Shown here: piece by piece, positions 43,820 to 52,691 of the stretch
How the letters are laid out: each line of letters begins with the position of its first letter
Numbering within the stretch: position 1 is the first letter of the stretch
Source of the DNA: Natrinema sp. DC36
Lineage (GTDB): Archaea > Halobacteriota > Halobacteria > Halobacteriales > Natrialbaceae
Length of the DNA: 64,000 nucleotides
Assembly: GCF_020405225.1 (NCBI RefSeq)
Contig: NZ_CP084472.1
Span: forward strand, 372,001-436,000
Direction of reading: 5' to 3'
The notes under the pieces: model-generated
Database searches by the model: none
What the model was told of the DNA's origin: nothing
The model's input: only the letters and a program-made list of their open reading frames with translations
Made by a program: the position numbers and the translations under genes

Positions 43820-45037
43820 ATGAGCGACACCGTGGACGACGTCGACCTCCCATATGACGAGGACGAGGCGTCCCAACAGGAGAAAATACAGTCACTCGAG
43901 GACCGGCTGGAGATCCTCGAGGCGCAAAACGAGGAGATGCGCGACAAGCTCCTCGACGCTAACGCCGAGAACAACAAGTACCAGCAGAAACTCGAGCGGC
44001 TCACGCACGAGAACAAGAAACTCAAGCAGTCCCCGCTGTTCGTCGCCACCGTCCAGGAAGTCACGGACGACGGCGTCATCATCAAACAACACGGGAACAA
44101 CCAGGAGGCCCTGACCGAAGTCACCGACGAGATGCGCGGCGATCTCGAACCCGACGCGCGGGTCGCGGTCAACAACTCGCTGTCTATCGTCAAACCCCTC
44201 TCGAACGAAACTGACGTGCGCGCTCGCGTGATGGAAGTCACCGAGAGCCCGGAGGTCAGCTACGAGGACATCGGCGGCCTCGAGGACCAGATGCAAGAGG
44301 TCCGCGAGACGGTCGAGATGCCCCTCGAGAAGCCCGAGATGTTCGACGACGTCGGGATCGACCCGCCGAGCGGCGTGCTACTCTACGGGCCGCCGGGGAC
44401 GGGCAAGACGATGCTCGCCAAAGCCGTCGCCAACCAGACCGACGCCACATTCATCAAGATGGCCGGCTCGGAACTGGTCCACAAGTTCATCGGCGAGGGT
44501 GCCAAGCTCGTCCGCGACCTCTTCGATGTCGCCCGCGAGCACGAACCCGCCGTCATCTTCATCGACGAGATCGACGCCATCGCCTCCAAGCGAACGGAGT
44601 CCAAGACCTCCGGCGACGCCGAGGTCCAGCGGACGATGATGCAGCTCCTCTCGGAGATGGACGGCTTCGAGGAGCGCGGCGAGATCCGCATCATCGCCGC
44701 CACCAACCGCTTCGATATGCTCGACCGCGCCATCCTTCGTCCCGGCCGGTTCGACCGCCTCATCGAGGTGCCCAAGCCGAACGCGGAGGGTCGCGAGATC
44801 ATCTTCGAGATCCACACGCGCGGGATGAACGTCGCCGACGACGTCGAGTTCGCCCAACTGGCCGAAGACGCCGACAACGCCTCCGGTGCCGACATCAAAG
44901 CCGTCTGTACCGAGGCCGGCATGTTCGCCATTCGCGACGACCGCACCGAGATCCGAATGGAAGACTTCCACAACGCCTGGGACAAGGTTCAAGCCGAATC
45001 CGACGAGACCGAAGAGGTCTCGAAGACGTTCGCCTGA
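43820..45037 (+). CDS. pan: Proteasome-activating nucleotidase PAN
   Basis: A 405-residue AAA ATPase that unfolds proteins for the 20S proteasome. An N-terminal coiled coil (QEKIQSLEDRLEILEAQNEE, ~16-75) leads to an OB-like domain (PLFVATVQEVTDDGVIIKQH). The AAA core has Walker A GPPGTGKTMLAKA (~190), Walker B VIFIDEIDAIAS, Arg fingers in RPGRFDRLIEV, and an AAA lid. It ends KTFA, so the penultimate Tyr of the usual HbYX tail is Phe. The start at 43820 excludes 16 non-acidic residues upstream. A small membrane protein gene lies downstream on the opposite strand. Confidence 0.96.
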   Translation: MSDTVDDVDLPYDEDEASQQEKIQSLEDRLEILEAQNEEMRDKLLDANAENNKYQQKLERLTHENKKLKQSPLFVATVQEVTDDGVIIKQHGNNQEALTEVTDEMRGDLEPDARVAVNNSLSIVKPLSNETDVRARVMEVTESPEVSYEDIGGLEDQMQEVRETVEMPLEKPEMFDDVGIDPPSGVLLYGPPGTGKTMLAKAVANQTDATFIKMAGSELVHKFIGEGAKLVRDLFDVAREHEPAVIFIDEIDAIASKRTESKTSGDAEVQRTMMQLLSEMDGFEERGEIRIIAATNRFDMLDRAILRPGRFDRLIEVPKPNAEGREIIFEIHTRGMNVADDVEFAQLAEDADNASGADIKAVCTEAGMFAIRDDRTEIRMEDFHNAWDKVQAESDETEEVSKTFA

Positions 45038-45422
45038 ACTCGCTCTCGAGGTCGGTGTCGTTTCTCGCTCCGTTTTTCGCCCGTCTGAGCAACGGCGCTC
45101 GAGCGAACGGTCGCGGGTAGTCGAGAGCTGCAGTAAGGATCGAGTATCGGAGTGGGCAGTCTCGACAGGAGAGGCGGTGCCATCACTGTTCAAGAGTTCT
45201 GGAGACGTACCTTTTTCTCGTCGGGTTCGCTCGCGTTACTCGCTCACCGCTCCTCCAAAAATCTACGCTAAAAAGGCCGCTCGCTCCCGGTGATCGCTCG
45301 CGGGTGCACCCCTTGTGACTCGACCGCAGCGAAAACTCCTCGGCCTGCGCTGATCGGAGTAGAGACGTAGCAATGAGGAGCGACGGTGGTGTCAAATCAG
45401 CCGCCAGTACATCATCTCGCGC
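45038..45422. other. Intergenic region with repeat-like sequence after pan
   Basis: A 385-bp gap. The stretch ~45210-45310 (CTTTTTCTCGTCGGGTTCGC, then CCAAAAATCTACGCTAAAAA, then GGCCGCTCGCTCCC) looks like a repetitive non-coding unit rather than a decayed gene. I recall similar sequence in other haloarchaeal genomes but could not check. The rest holds no gene. Confidence 0.45.
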
Positions 45423-45560
45423 TTATAGGACCGAAAAGACGAGCCACGGCACGATGAACAGCGCCAGCGTCAGCACCGCGAGGATCAGTCCGTACCCGAT
45501 GCCCATTCCAGCCGCGGTGAGCCACGCCGGATGCTCGAATTCGCCGAGATCGACTGCCAT
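45423..45560 (-). CDS. 45-residue single-pass membrane microprotein
   Basis: A complete small ORF: MAVDLGEFEHPAWLTAAGMG, then a hydrophobic helix (IGYGLILAVLTLALFIVPWL) and a short VFSVL tail. The minus-strand TATA-like GTTTAAGC at ~45583-45590 lies ~25-30 bp before the ATG, fitting a leaderless gene. The amphipathic N-terminus plus one helix resembles small regulatory membrane proteins. Function unknown. It faces pan tail-to-tail across the gap. Confidence 0.72.
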   Translation of the reverse strand: MAVDLGEFEHPAWLTAAGMGIGYGLILAVLTLALFIVPWLVFSVL

Positions 45561-45641
45561 ATGCTTGCCATCCGGTGACGAACGCTTAAACGTACCGGAA
45601 CGCCGGTTCGGCGGCGACTCGAGTGGCCCCCGCGTTACAAA

Positions 45642-45863
45642 CTATCGATAGATGTTCTCGTACCGGTCGCGGTACGCTCGCAGCGCGAGCCGCGCCCTGC
45701 GCCTCGATGTGAAGCCGAAGCCGACCGCCTCGCACTCGTCGGCGTCACACTCCCACCGGAACGTATCGGAATCGGGATCTCTCGTTACCGATGCGTCCGT
45801 CTCGCACAGCGGACAGGTCCAGCCCCACCGCATATCGCCCGCGTAATCGTCGGATCGTTCCAT
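45642..45863 (-). CDS. Small zinc-ribbon protein
   Basis: A 73-residue protein with CPLC (~17-20) and CDADEC (~37-42) pairs, a probable zinc ribbon, followed by a basic helix (RRRARLALRAYRDRYENI). The start at 45863 (MERSDDYAGDMRWGWTCPLC) is preferred because 17 upstream residues lack coding character. It could bind nucleic acid or a partner protein. I do not recognise the family with certainty. Confidence 0.72.
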   Translation of the reverse strand: MERSDDYAGDMRWGWTCPLCETDASVTRDPDSDTFRWECDADECEAVGFGFTSRRRARLALRAYRDRYENIYR

Positions 45864-46066
45864 ACTGTTCTCGGCCGTTCTCGGTACCGTCGCCGAAAAA
45901 GAGTGGACCTCCAACTGTGTCCTCTCTTATACGCCCGAATACTCCGACTCGGTGCGACGAGCTCGAAAGCGCCCTCTGGCGCACACCCGATGTCGACGAC
46001 CGAATCTCAGTACGTGCCGACCCGACGGCCGTCAGGGTAATCGGGGTGCGATGAATCGGAGACGGT

Positions 46067-47347
46067 ATGAATCGACGGCAGTCGCTTCGATTACTCAGCA
46101 CAGCAACCGTGACGGCGCTCGCCGGTTGTGCGGGCGGGACGCCGAACGACGGCAGCAACGGCGACGCTTCGACCGCAGGGAATGAGTCGAAAAAGCGCGT
46201 CTCGGGCGGCTGGCCGATGGCGGATTTCGACCCCTCGCACTCGGGGTACGCGCCCGACGAGCGCGGCCCGGCGAGTTCGCCGGCCCCGCTCTGGCGGACA
46301 GGAACCGGGAGCAACAGACGATTAACCGAGTCGGGGCTCAGCGGGGCGCCAGCCATCCGGGACGGAACGCTCTACCTCGGGGCGGCAAGCGGAGACGTCA
46401 TCGCGGCGGACGCGACGACCGGCGAGGTTGTCTGGCAGAACGGGACGAACTTCTACATCGAGTCTTCCGTGGCGATCGGCGACGAGCAACTGTTCGTCGG
46501 TGCAGGTGACAACCACGTCCACGCCTTCGACCTCGAGAACGGCGACCGGAACTGGAAGCGAAACCTCGGTTCGAGCGTGGACTCCTCCGTGATATATACC
46601 GACGACCTCGTCCTCTGCAAACCCGTCTTCGGGTCCCTGACGGCGGTCGAATCCGGGACCGGCGAGCCCGTCTGGGAGTACGGCGGCGGAAGCGGGTATA
46701 CGCCGTCGGTTCGCGACGGCGCCGTTTACGTGCCGACGTCGACCACCGACTGCGGTATTTGGTCCGACTGCACGACCACGGGCGGCGTCGACGTACTCGA
46801 CGTCGAGAGGGGCGAGAAGACGGACCACTGCGAACTGGGGGAAGGCGTTCGGCCGATGTCGACCCCGACGCTGGACGACCAGCAGCTGTATCTGGCGGCC
46901 GAAGGGGGGAGAGTGTTCGCGGTCTCGCTCGAGTCTCTCGAGGTGGTCTGGGAAGGGGAGATGGCGACCGAAATCGACGCCGTCCCCACCGTCTCGGACG
47001 TGTTGGTCACCGGCGACACCGACGGCACCGTCTACGCGTTCGATACGGCAGACGGCACCGAACTGTATCGGTTCGAGGCGGGATCCTCGGTGACGGGAAC
47101 GTGTGTCGCCTCGGAGACGCTGTACGTCGGCGCGGCGCGCGGATCCGACGGCGTCGTCCACGCGCTGGACCCGGCATCGGGAGAGAAACGGTGGAGTCAC
47201 GAACTGCAAACGGCGGTGACGACGAGCCCGGTCGTCGTCGACGGCGCGCTCTGTATCGGCGACAAGGACGGATCACTTCGGGTGCTCGTCGCCGAGTCGG
47301 AGCTGGAATCGTACGCGCCCGCCGGGAACGCCACCGCGTCTGAGTGA
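46067..47347 (+). CDS. PQQ-like beta-propeller lipoprotein
   Basis: A 426-residue exported protein. The signal MNRRQSLRLLSTATVTALAGC has twin Arg and a lipobox Cys at ~21. PQQ-type blades follow: GTLYLGAASGDVIAADATTG, EQLFVGAGDNHVHAFDLENG, GAVYVPTSTTD, QQLYLAAEGGRVFAVSLESL, LVTGDTDGTVYAFDTADG, LYVGAARGSDGVVHALDPAS and ALCIGDKDGSLRVL. Such propellers act as extracellular scaffolds or dehydrogenases; no PQQ-binding catalytic set is evident, so BamB-like scaffolding is more likely. Confidence 0.88.
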   Translation: MNRRQSLRLLSTATVTALAGCAGGTPNDGSNGDASTAGNESKKRVSGGWPMADFDPSHSGYAPDERGPASSPAPLWRTGTGSNRRLTESGLSGAPAIRDGTLYLGAASGDVIAADATTGEVVWQNGTNFYIESSVAIGDEQLFVGAGDNHVHAFDLENGDRNWKRNLGSSVDSSVIYTDDLVLCKPVFGSLTAVESGTGEPVWEYGGGSGYTPSVRDGAVYVPTSTTDCGIWSDCTTTGGVDVLDVERGEKTDHCELGEGVRPMSTPTLDDQQLYLAAEGGRVFAVSLESLEVVWEGEMATEIDAVPTVSDVLVTGDTDGTVYAFDTADGTELYRFEAGSSVTGTCVASETLYVGAARGSDGVVHALDPASGEKRWSHELQTAVTTSPVVVDGALCIGDKDGSLRVLVAESELESYAPAGNATASE

Positions 47348-47437
47348 GTCTCGACGACCGCCGTGAGAAATGAGCGACGACTCTCCGAGGACCCGCCGAG
47401 GCCCGACCCGAACGGAGATCGAGGGCGCGTTTCGGAC

Positions 47438-47447
47438 CGTTTTTACC
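47438..47447 (+). promoter_or_regulatory. TATA-like box of the GMP synthase gene
   Basis: CGTTTTTACC centred ~28 bp before the ATG at 47471; fits a leaderless transcript. Confidence 0.45.
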
Positions 47448-47470
47448 CGGTGATCCGCTACGAACACCCA

Positions 47471-48025
47471 ATGACGACTATCGTCGTGGTGGACAACCAC
47501 GGACAGTTCACCCACCTCGAGCACCGGGCGCTTCGCGACCTCGGCGTCGACACGGAGTTGATCGACAACGACACGCCACCCGCGGAGGTCGACGCCGACG
47601 GCGTCGTCCTCTCGGGCGGCCCGGATATGGATCGGATCGGACGGTCTGCCGAATACCTCGACGCGGACGTCCCCGTTCTCGGTATCTGCCTGGGCATGCA
47701 ACTGATCGCCGAAGAGCTGGGCGGTCGCGTCGGGGGCGGCGAGTACGGCGGTTACGCCGACATCAGCGTCGACATCGTCGACGCGGAGGATCCGCTGACC
47801 GGCTCCCTGCATCCCGAGACTCGCGTCTGGGCGAGCCACGCCGACGAGGTCAAAGCGTTGCCCGAGGGCTTCGATCTGACGGCGAAAAGCGACGTCTGCG
47901 GCGTCGAAGCGATGAGCGATACCGACCGCGATCTCTACGGCGTCCAGTGGCACCCCGAGGTCGCCCACACCGAGGAGGGCGACGAGATCTTCGAGAACTT
48001 CCTGTCGATCTGCGAATCGCAGTAG
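47471..48025 (+). CDS. guaAA: GMP synthase glutaminase subunit A
   Basis: A 184-residue class-I glutamine amidotransferase: catalytic Cys in GICLGMQLIAEELGG (~76), His in GVQWHPEVAHTEEG (~159) with the adjacent Glu. In archaea it is a separate subunit that hands ammonia to GuaB-type ATP-pyrophosphatase to make GMP from XMP. The synthetase subunit is not in the window. The start at 47471 (MTTIVVVDNHGQFTHLEHRA) is fixed by the conserved N-terminus. Confidence 0.95.
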   Translation: MTTIVVVDNHGQFTHLEHRALRDLGVDTELIDNDTPPAEVDADGVVLSGGPDMDRIGRSAEYLDADVPVLGICLGMQLIAEELGGRVGGGEYGGYADISVDIVDAEDPLTGSLHPETRVWASHADEVKALPEGFDLTAKSDVCGVEAMSDTDRDLYGVQWHPEVAHTEEGDEIFENFLSICESQ

Positions 48026-48364
48026 GCGTACGGACGATTCAGCTTTATTGGCGGTCGATATCGTCCGTCTCAGCTGCGAGCTACACGCGTATCGAAATCA
48101 GCGCCCTCCACTCGTACACCGTATTTTCCGGATCTCCTCTCGCTTAGAGAGACAACTCTCCCGGGCGATCGGACGCATCGTCGCTGACTCGATCCGCCGT
48201 GTCGTTCGTCGTGTCGAAGCGACGATCGGTGGCGTCGTCCGCCTCCTGCTCCGCGTCTCGATCAGCTCCGGCGTCACGAGTTATAGCCGAACGCCGATAT
48301 CGGCTCGGAAATGGCAAATGAGCATCCAGTAGTATCTTCACTGCCCACCCAGATATGAGAACTG
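48026..48364. other. Intergenic region between guaAA and lutC
   Basis: A 339-bp gap with no recognised gene. A weak minus-strand frame (48144-48341) is listed separately. A TATA-like box for lutC is not obvious. The CTCTC/GAGAG-type short repeats near 48130-48150 may be a terminator. Confidence 0.45.
48144..48341 (-). CDS. Doubtful small acidic ORF
   Basis: From a GTG at 48341 the frame encodes 65 residues ending in an Asp-rich stretch (DAGADRDAEQEADDATDRRF). The composition is haloarchaeal, but the N-terminal half is not, and there is no clear promoter. It may be chance coding in GC-rich DNA. Confidence 0.2.
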   Translation of the reverse strand: MKILLDAHLPFPSRYRRSAITRDAGADRDAEQEADDATDRRFDTTNDTADRVSDDASDRPGELSL

Positions 48365-48871
48365 ATGACAGTCGACACTGTCGGTCGGTTCGAACGCGCA
48401 CTCGAGGGACTGGAAGTAGGACTCGAGCGCGTCGCGGCCGCCGACGCGACCGAGCGAATCGAAACGATCGTCGCGGAGCCAGCGGTCGGTTCGCCGCTTC
48501 CCTTCGACGGCGTCTCGCTCCCCGGCGAGGTGACGACCGAGCCGACGACCGCCGAACTCGAGGCGGCCCGGACGGGCGTCACGCCGGTCGGCTTCGCGAT
48601 CGCGGAGTACGGCAGCGTCGCCGTCGAGTCGACGGCCGACGGCGCGGAGCCGATCAGCCTCTACCCGGAGCGCCACGTCGCGGTCGTCGCGGCCAGCGAC
48701 GTGGTGCCGGATCTGAGCGCCGGCTTCGACCGCCTCGCTGACGGCTTCGACCGGGGTCGGGACAGCGTCGTCTTCGCCACCGGACGGAGCGCGACCGCCG
48801 ACATGGGTGATCTCGTCCACGGCGTCCACGGCCCCGGCGACGTCCGCGTGATCGTCCTGGAGGATCGATAG
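48365..48871 (+). CDS. lutC: LUD-domain protein LutC
   Basis: A 168-residue LUD (LutC/YkgG) domain protein: MTVDTVGRFERALEGLEVGL, VGFAIAEYGSVAVESTADG, ISLYPERHVAVVAASDVVPD and SVVFATGRSATADMGDLVHG are family motifs. It works with LutA and LutB in NAD-independent lactate oxidation. It ends one base before the start codon of the lutB-lutA fusion gene, so the two form an operon. Confidence 0.92.
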   Translation: MTVDTVGRFERALEGLEVGLERVAAADATERIETIVAEPAVGSPLPFDGVSLPGEVTTEPTTAELEAARTGVTPVGFAIAEYGSVAVESTADGAEPISLYPERHVAVVAASDVVPDLSAGFDRLADGFDRGRDSVVFATGRSATADMGDLVHGVHGPGDVRVIVLEDR

Positions 48872-48872
48872 G

Positions 48873-51251
48873 ATGGCTCAGCGCACCCGAACGGAGCGGG
48901 CCGACCGGATCCGCCACCTGCTCGAGACCGAAGGCGAGGCCATCCACGCCCACGCGAGCGCGTCGAACGCCCGCCGATACGAGACCTACGGCGCGACCGA
49001 CGACCTCGAGGCGCTGCGAACGGAAGCCCGTTCGATCAAGGAAGACGCTATCGGCCGGCTTCCCGACCTGATCGAGACGGTCCGGGAGGCGGTCGAGGCG
49101 AACGGCGGCACCGTCTACCTGGCCGACGACGCCGCGGACGCGAACGCGTACGTGGCCGACGTGGTCGAGTCACGGACCGATGCGAACGGAACGACGGAGG
49201 ACGGCGACACGCCGTCGGTCGTCAAGTCCAAATCGATGACGACCGAGGAGATCGATCTCAACGAGGGACTCGAGACCGAGGGAATCGCGGTCACCGAAAC
49301 CGACCTCGGCGAGTGGGTGCTGCAGGTCGCCGACGACACGCCATCGCACATCGTCGGGCCGGCGATGCACATCTCGCGGCCGGAAATCGCCGACCTGTTC
49401 AACGAGCGCTTCGACCCCGACGAGCCCTTCGAAACGGCCGAGGAACTCACTCGGTTCGCCCGCGACCACCTCGGCGAGCACATCCGCGAGGCCGACGTGG
49501 GGATCACCGGCGCGAACTTCGTCGTCGCCGACAGCGGGACGATCACGCTCATCACGAACGAGGGCAACGCGCGCAAGTGTGCGGTCACGCCCGACACCCA
49601 CGTCGCGATCGCGGGCGTGGAGAAGCTGATTCCGACGCTGTCCGATCTCGAGCCGTTCGTCGACATCATCGCCAAGAGTGCGACGGGCCAGCCGATCTCC
49701 CAGTACGTGACGATGCTTTCGCCCCCGACGGATTCGCCGACGCTGGACTTCGATTCGCCTGACGAGCCAATTACGGGCGACGATGACGGTGCGGCTGACG
49801 GGTCGGGAGCGGCGGACGGAACCGGGGATCCGGATCGCGAGTTCCACCTCGTCCTGCTCGACAACGGCCGCATGAACATGCGCGAGGACGACCAGCTCCG
49901 GGAGACCCTCTATTGCATCCGCTGTGGGGCCTGCTCGAACTCGTGTGCGAACTTTCAGTCCGTCGGCGGCCACGGTTTCGGCGGCGAGACCTATTCGGGC
50001 GGGATAGCGACCGGCTGGGAAGCCGGCGTCCACGGGCAGGAGTCCGCGGCCGAGTTCAACGACCTCTGTACCGGCTGTTCGCGCTGTGTAGACGCTTGCC
50101 CGGTGAAGATCGATATTCCGTGGATCAACACCGTCGTCCGGGATCGGGTCAATCGGAGCGGCGAGTCGGAATCCTACGACTTCCTCGTGGACGGTCTCAC
50201 GCCCGACGAGGAAACGGGCGGCATCGATCTCGGCAAGCGCTTCTTCGGCAATATCGGCACCGTCGCGAAAGCCGCCAGCGCGACCGCACCCGTCTCGAAC
50301 TGGCTCGCCGACGTCGGTCCCGTCCGTAGGCTACTCGAGCGAACCCTCGGAATCGATCACCGGCGCGACCTTCCCTCGTTCCAGCGAGAGTCACTCGTCG
50401 ACTGGTTCGAGGGGCGAGGGGGCTTCGCCACCTCGAAAAGGCGAGCGGCGGAGCCGCGAGTACAGCGAGGCGGGGCGGCGGTCTCGAGCCGGCGGGCGGA
50501 GCGAGCCGGTACTCGAGACGGAGATACCGGCCTCGACCGCGAGGTCGTCCTCTACCCCGACGTCTACACGAACTACGTCGACGTTGACCGCGGGAAGGCC
50601 GCCGTCCGGACGCTCGAGGCGCTGGGCGTCCCGGTCCGCGTGCCGGACCTCCCCGAGAGCGGGCGGGCGGCGCTCTCCCAGGGGATGATCGCGACGGCGG
50701 ATCGGCAGGCCAGTCGGCTCTACGCCGCGCTGGCTGAGGATCTCGACGCCGGCCGGGACGTGGTCGTCATCGAGCCCTCCGATCTGGCGGCCGTGCATCG
50801 CGAGTACGAGCGGTTGCTCCCCGAGGGGTCCGTCGAGCGACTCCGCACGAACAGCTACGAGATCTGTGAGTACGTCTACGGGCTGCTCGAGAACGGCGCG
50901 GACCCCTCGGCGCTGTCGACCGGCGACGGCGCGGAGCCGGTCGCCTACCACTCCCACTGCCAGCAGCGCACGCTCGACCTCGAGGCACCGACGGTAGCCG
51001 TTCTCGAGCGCTGTGGCTACGCGCCCGAAACCTCCAGCGCCGAGTGCTGTGGCATGGCCGGCTCGTTCGGCTACAAGCGGGAGTACTACGAGCTGAGTAT
51101 GGATGTCGGCGAGCGGCTGGCGTCGGAGGTCGAGGGCGCGGAGACCGTCGTCGCGTCGGGAACCTCCTGTGGAGACCAACTCGAGACGCTGCTCGATCGC
51201 GAGGTCCCTCATCCGATCGAGTTGCTCGCCCCCGGTGGGTATCGGGCGTAG
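48873..51251 (+). CDS. Fused LutB-LutA lactate utilisation iron-sulfur protein
   Basis: A 792-residue protein. The N-terminal LUD domain (~60-280) has ITGANFVVADSGTITLITNE. Two 4Fe-4S sites follow: CIRCGACSNSC (~349) and CTGCSRCVDAC (~400). The C-terminal part is LutA-like with a CCG domain (HCQQRTLDLEAPTVAVLERC and AECCGMAGSFGYKREYYELS). The first CCG half lacks the usual Cys pair. Between them, ~514-552 is an Arg-rich insert (TSKRRAAEPRVQRGGAAVSS) coded by palindromic DNA, unlike the acidic surroundings. It likely oxidises lactate or a related hydroxy acid at the membrane. Confidence 0.9.
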   Translation: MAQRTRTERADRIRHLLETEGEAIHAHASASNARRYETYGATDDLEALRTEARSIKEDAIGRLPDLIETVREAVEANGGTVYLADDAADANAYVADVVESRTDANGTTEDGDTPSVVKSKSMTTEEIDLNEGLETEGIAVTETDLGEWVLQVADDTPSHIVGPAMHISRPEIADLFNERFDPDEPFETAEELTRFARDHLGEHIREADVGITGANFVVADSGTITLITNEGNARKCAVTPDTHVAIAGVEKLIPTLSDLEPFVDIIAKSATGQPISQYVTMLSPPTDSPTLDFDSPDEPITGDDDGAADGSGAADGTGDPDREFHLVLLDNGRMNMREDDQLRETLYCIRCGACSNSCANFQSVGGHGFGGETYSGGIATGWEAGVHGQESAAEFNDLCTGCSRCVDACPVKIDIPWINTVVRDRVNRSGESESYDFLVDGLTPDEETGGIDLGKRFFGNIGTVAKAASATAPVSNWLADVGPVRRLLERTLGIDHRRDLPSFQRESLVDWFEGRGGFATSKRRAAEPRVQRGGAAVSSRRAERAGTRDGDTGLDREVVLYPDVYTNYVDVDRGKAAVRTLEALGVPVRVPDLPESGRAALSQGMIATADRQASRLYAALAEDLDAGRDVVVIEPSDLAAVHREYERLLPEGSVERLRTNSYEICEYVYGLLENGADPSALSTGDGAEPVAYHSHCQQRTLDLEAPTVAVLERCGYAPETSSAECCGMAGSFGYKREYYELSMDVGERLASEVEGAETVVASGTSCGDQLETLLDREVPHPIELLAPGGYRA
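50412..50530. repeat. Palindromic insert in the lutB-lutA fusion
   Basis: Contains a hairpin GCGGC-GGA-GCCGC (50445-50457) and a stem GTCTCGAG + CCGGC / GCCGG + CTCGAGAC (50481-50519) with an 11-nt loop. It encodes ~40 residues with 11 Arg/Lys in an otherwise acidic protein, and it lies in the linker between the LutB and LutA parts. Confidence 0.55.
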
Positions 51252-51392
51252 CGGGCGCTCGGCATCTTCCGCTGCGGTCGCGGTCCCTTTCGCGGATGTC
51301 GTTGAGGAGGGACTGTCGAGTCCCGACCGCCGATCCGGGGGAGCATCGGAGAAAGACGTAAGTATGTGATACGGTGTATCATAACGCGGTAA

Positions 51393-52691
51393 ATGTCCAC
51401 AGTAGACAGGGACGTTCTTCGCGATCGGATCGAGGACAAGCGCGAGGAACTCGTCGATCTCCTCGAAGAACTCATCGCCCAGGAGTCCGTGACCGGCAAC
51501 GAAAAGCCCGCACAGGAGGTCGTCGTGTCGCGGTTGGAATCCCGCGGGCTCGAGGTCGACACGTGGGAACCCGACGCCGACGACCTGCGGGACCACCCCG
51601 GGTTCTTCGAGACCTCGTCGTACGCGGCGTACGGGTACGAGGACCGCCCGAACGTTGCAGCGACGAGGGACGGCGTTGGAGACGGGCGATCGCTAACCCT
51701 GAGCGGACACGTCGACGTCGTTCCGGTCGACGAAGACGAGTGGCGCTACGACCCGTGGGACGCCACCGTCGAAGACGGTCGCCTCTACGGACGTGGGAGC
51801 AACGACATGCTCGGCGGCGTCGCATCCATTCTCGTCGCCGTCGAGGCGCTCGACGACCTCGGCGTCGAACTGGCCGGCGACCTCACGATCCAAACGACCA
51901 TCGAGGAGGAGGACGGCGGCCCCGGCGGTGTCCTCTCCGCGCTCGAACGCGGCTATCGGCCCGACGCGGCGATCATCACCGAGCCCTCCGGCCTCCCGAA
52001 CATCGGGATGGCGAGCGCCGGTGTCATGTACTTCCGCGTTCGCGTGCCGGGGAAGTCCGCACACGCCGCGCAGGGTTACGCGGGCGTGAACGCCATCGGG
52101 AAGGCGACGAAACTCTATCGGGCGCTGGACGAACTGGATCGGGAACGGAAATCGCGCATCTCCTACGAACCGGCCGTCCGGCAGAACCCGAAACTCGACG
52201 GCCACGAGACTAACCTGAACGTGGGAACGATCGAGAGTGGCGATTGGCCCTCGACGGTGCCGTCCGGAGCGGTGTTGGAAGGACGCATCGGTTGGCCACC
52301 CGGCGAAACGCGCGAGGAGGTTCGGGCGGACGTGGAAGCGGCCGTGCGAGCGGTCACCGAGGACGACGAATGGCTGTCCGAGCATCCGCCCGAGTTCGAG
52401 TGGTTCGGCTGGTACGCCGCGCCGCACGAACTCGACACCGACGAGGAAATCGTCCGACTCGCGCGGGAGAACGCGGAGACGATTACCGGCGAGAAAACGA
52501 CCTTCGGCGGCGGAAGCGCCGGCAACGACGAGCGGTTCTACAATCGGTATTACGACATTCCCTGTCCATCGGTCGGTCCACGCGGCGCGAACATCCACGG
52601 TGCCGACGAGTACGTGGAGATCGAGTCGCTCGTCGAGACGGCACAGACGCTCGCGCTGACGGCGATCGACTGGTGTGGAACCGGAGAGTAA
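51393..52691 (+). CDS. M20-family metallopeptidase/deacylase (ArgE/DapE-like)
   Basis: A 432-residue enzyme with the M20 zinc ligands: LSGHVDVVPVDEDEW (His and Asp), GRGSNDMLGGVAS (Asp), and TTIEEEDGGPGG (Glu pair). A dimerisation domain (KSAHAAQGYAGVNAI) interrupts the catalytic one, and a C-terminal His is in ANIHGADEYVEIE. The family removes acyl groups from amino acids or cleaves dipeptides. Substrate unknown; no pathway genes are adjacent. Confidence 0.92.
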   Translation: MSTVDRDVLRDRIEDKREELVDLLEELIAQESVTGNEKPAQEVVVSRLESRGLEVDTWEPDADDLRDHPGFFETSSYAAYGYEDRPNVAATRDGVGDGRSLTLSGHVDVVPVDEDEWRYDPWDATVEDGRLYGRGSNDMLGGVASILVAVEALDDLGVELAGDLTIQTTIEEEDGGPGGVLSALERGYRPDAAIITEPSGLPNIGMASAGVMYFRVRVPGKSAHAAQGYAGVNAIGKATKLYRALDELDRERKSRISYEPAVRQNPKLDGHETNLNVGTIESGDWPSTVPSGAVLEGRIGWPPGETREEVRADVEAAVRAVTEDDEWLSEHPPEFEWFGWYAAPHELDTDEEIVRLARENAETITGEKTTFGGGSAGNDERFYNRYYDIPCPSVGPRGANIHGADEYVEIESLVETAQTLALTAIDWCGTGE

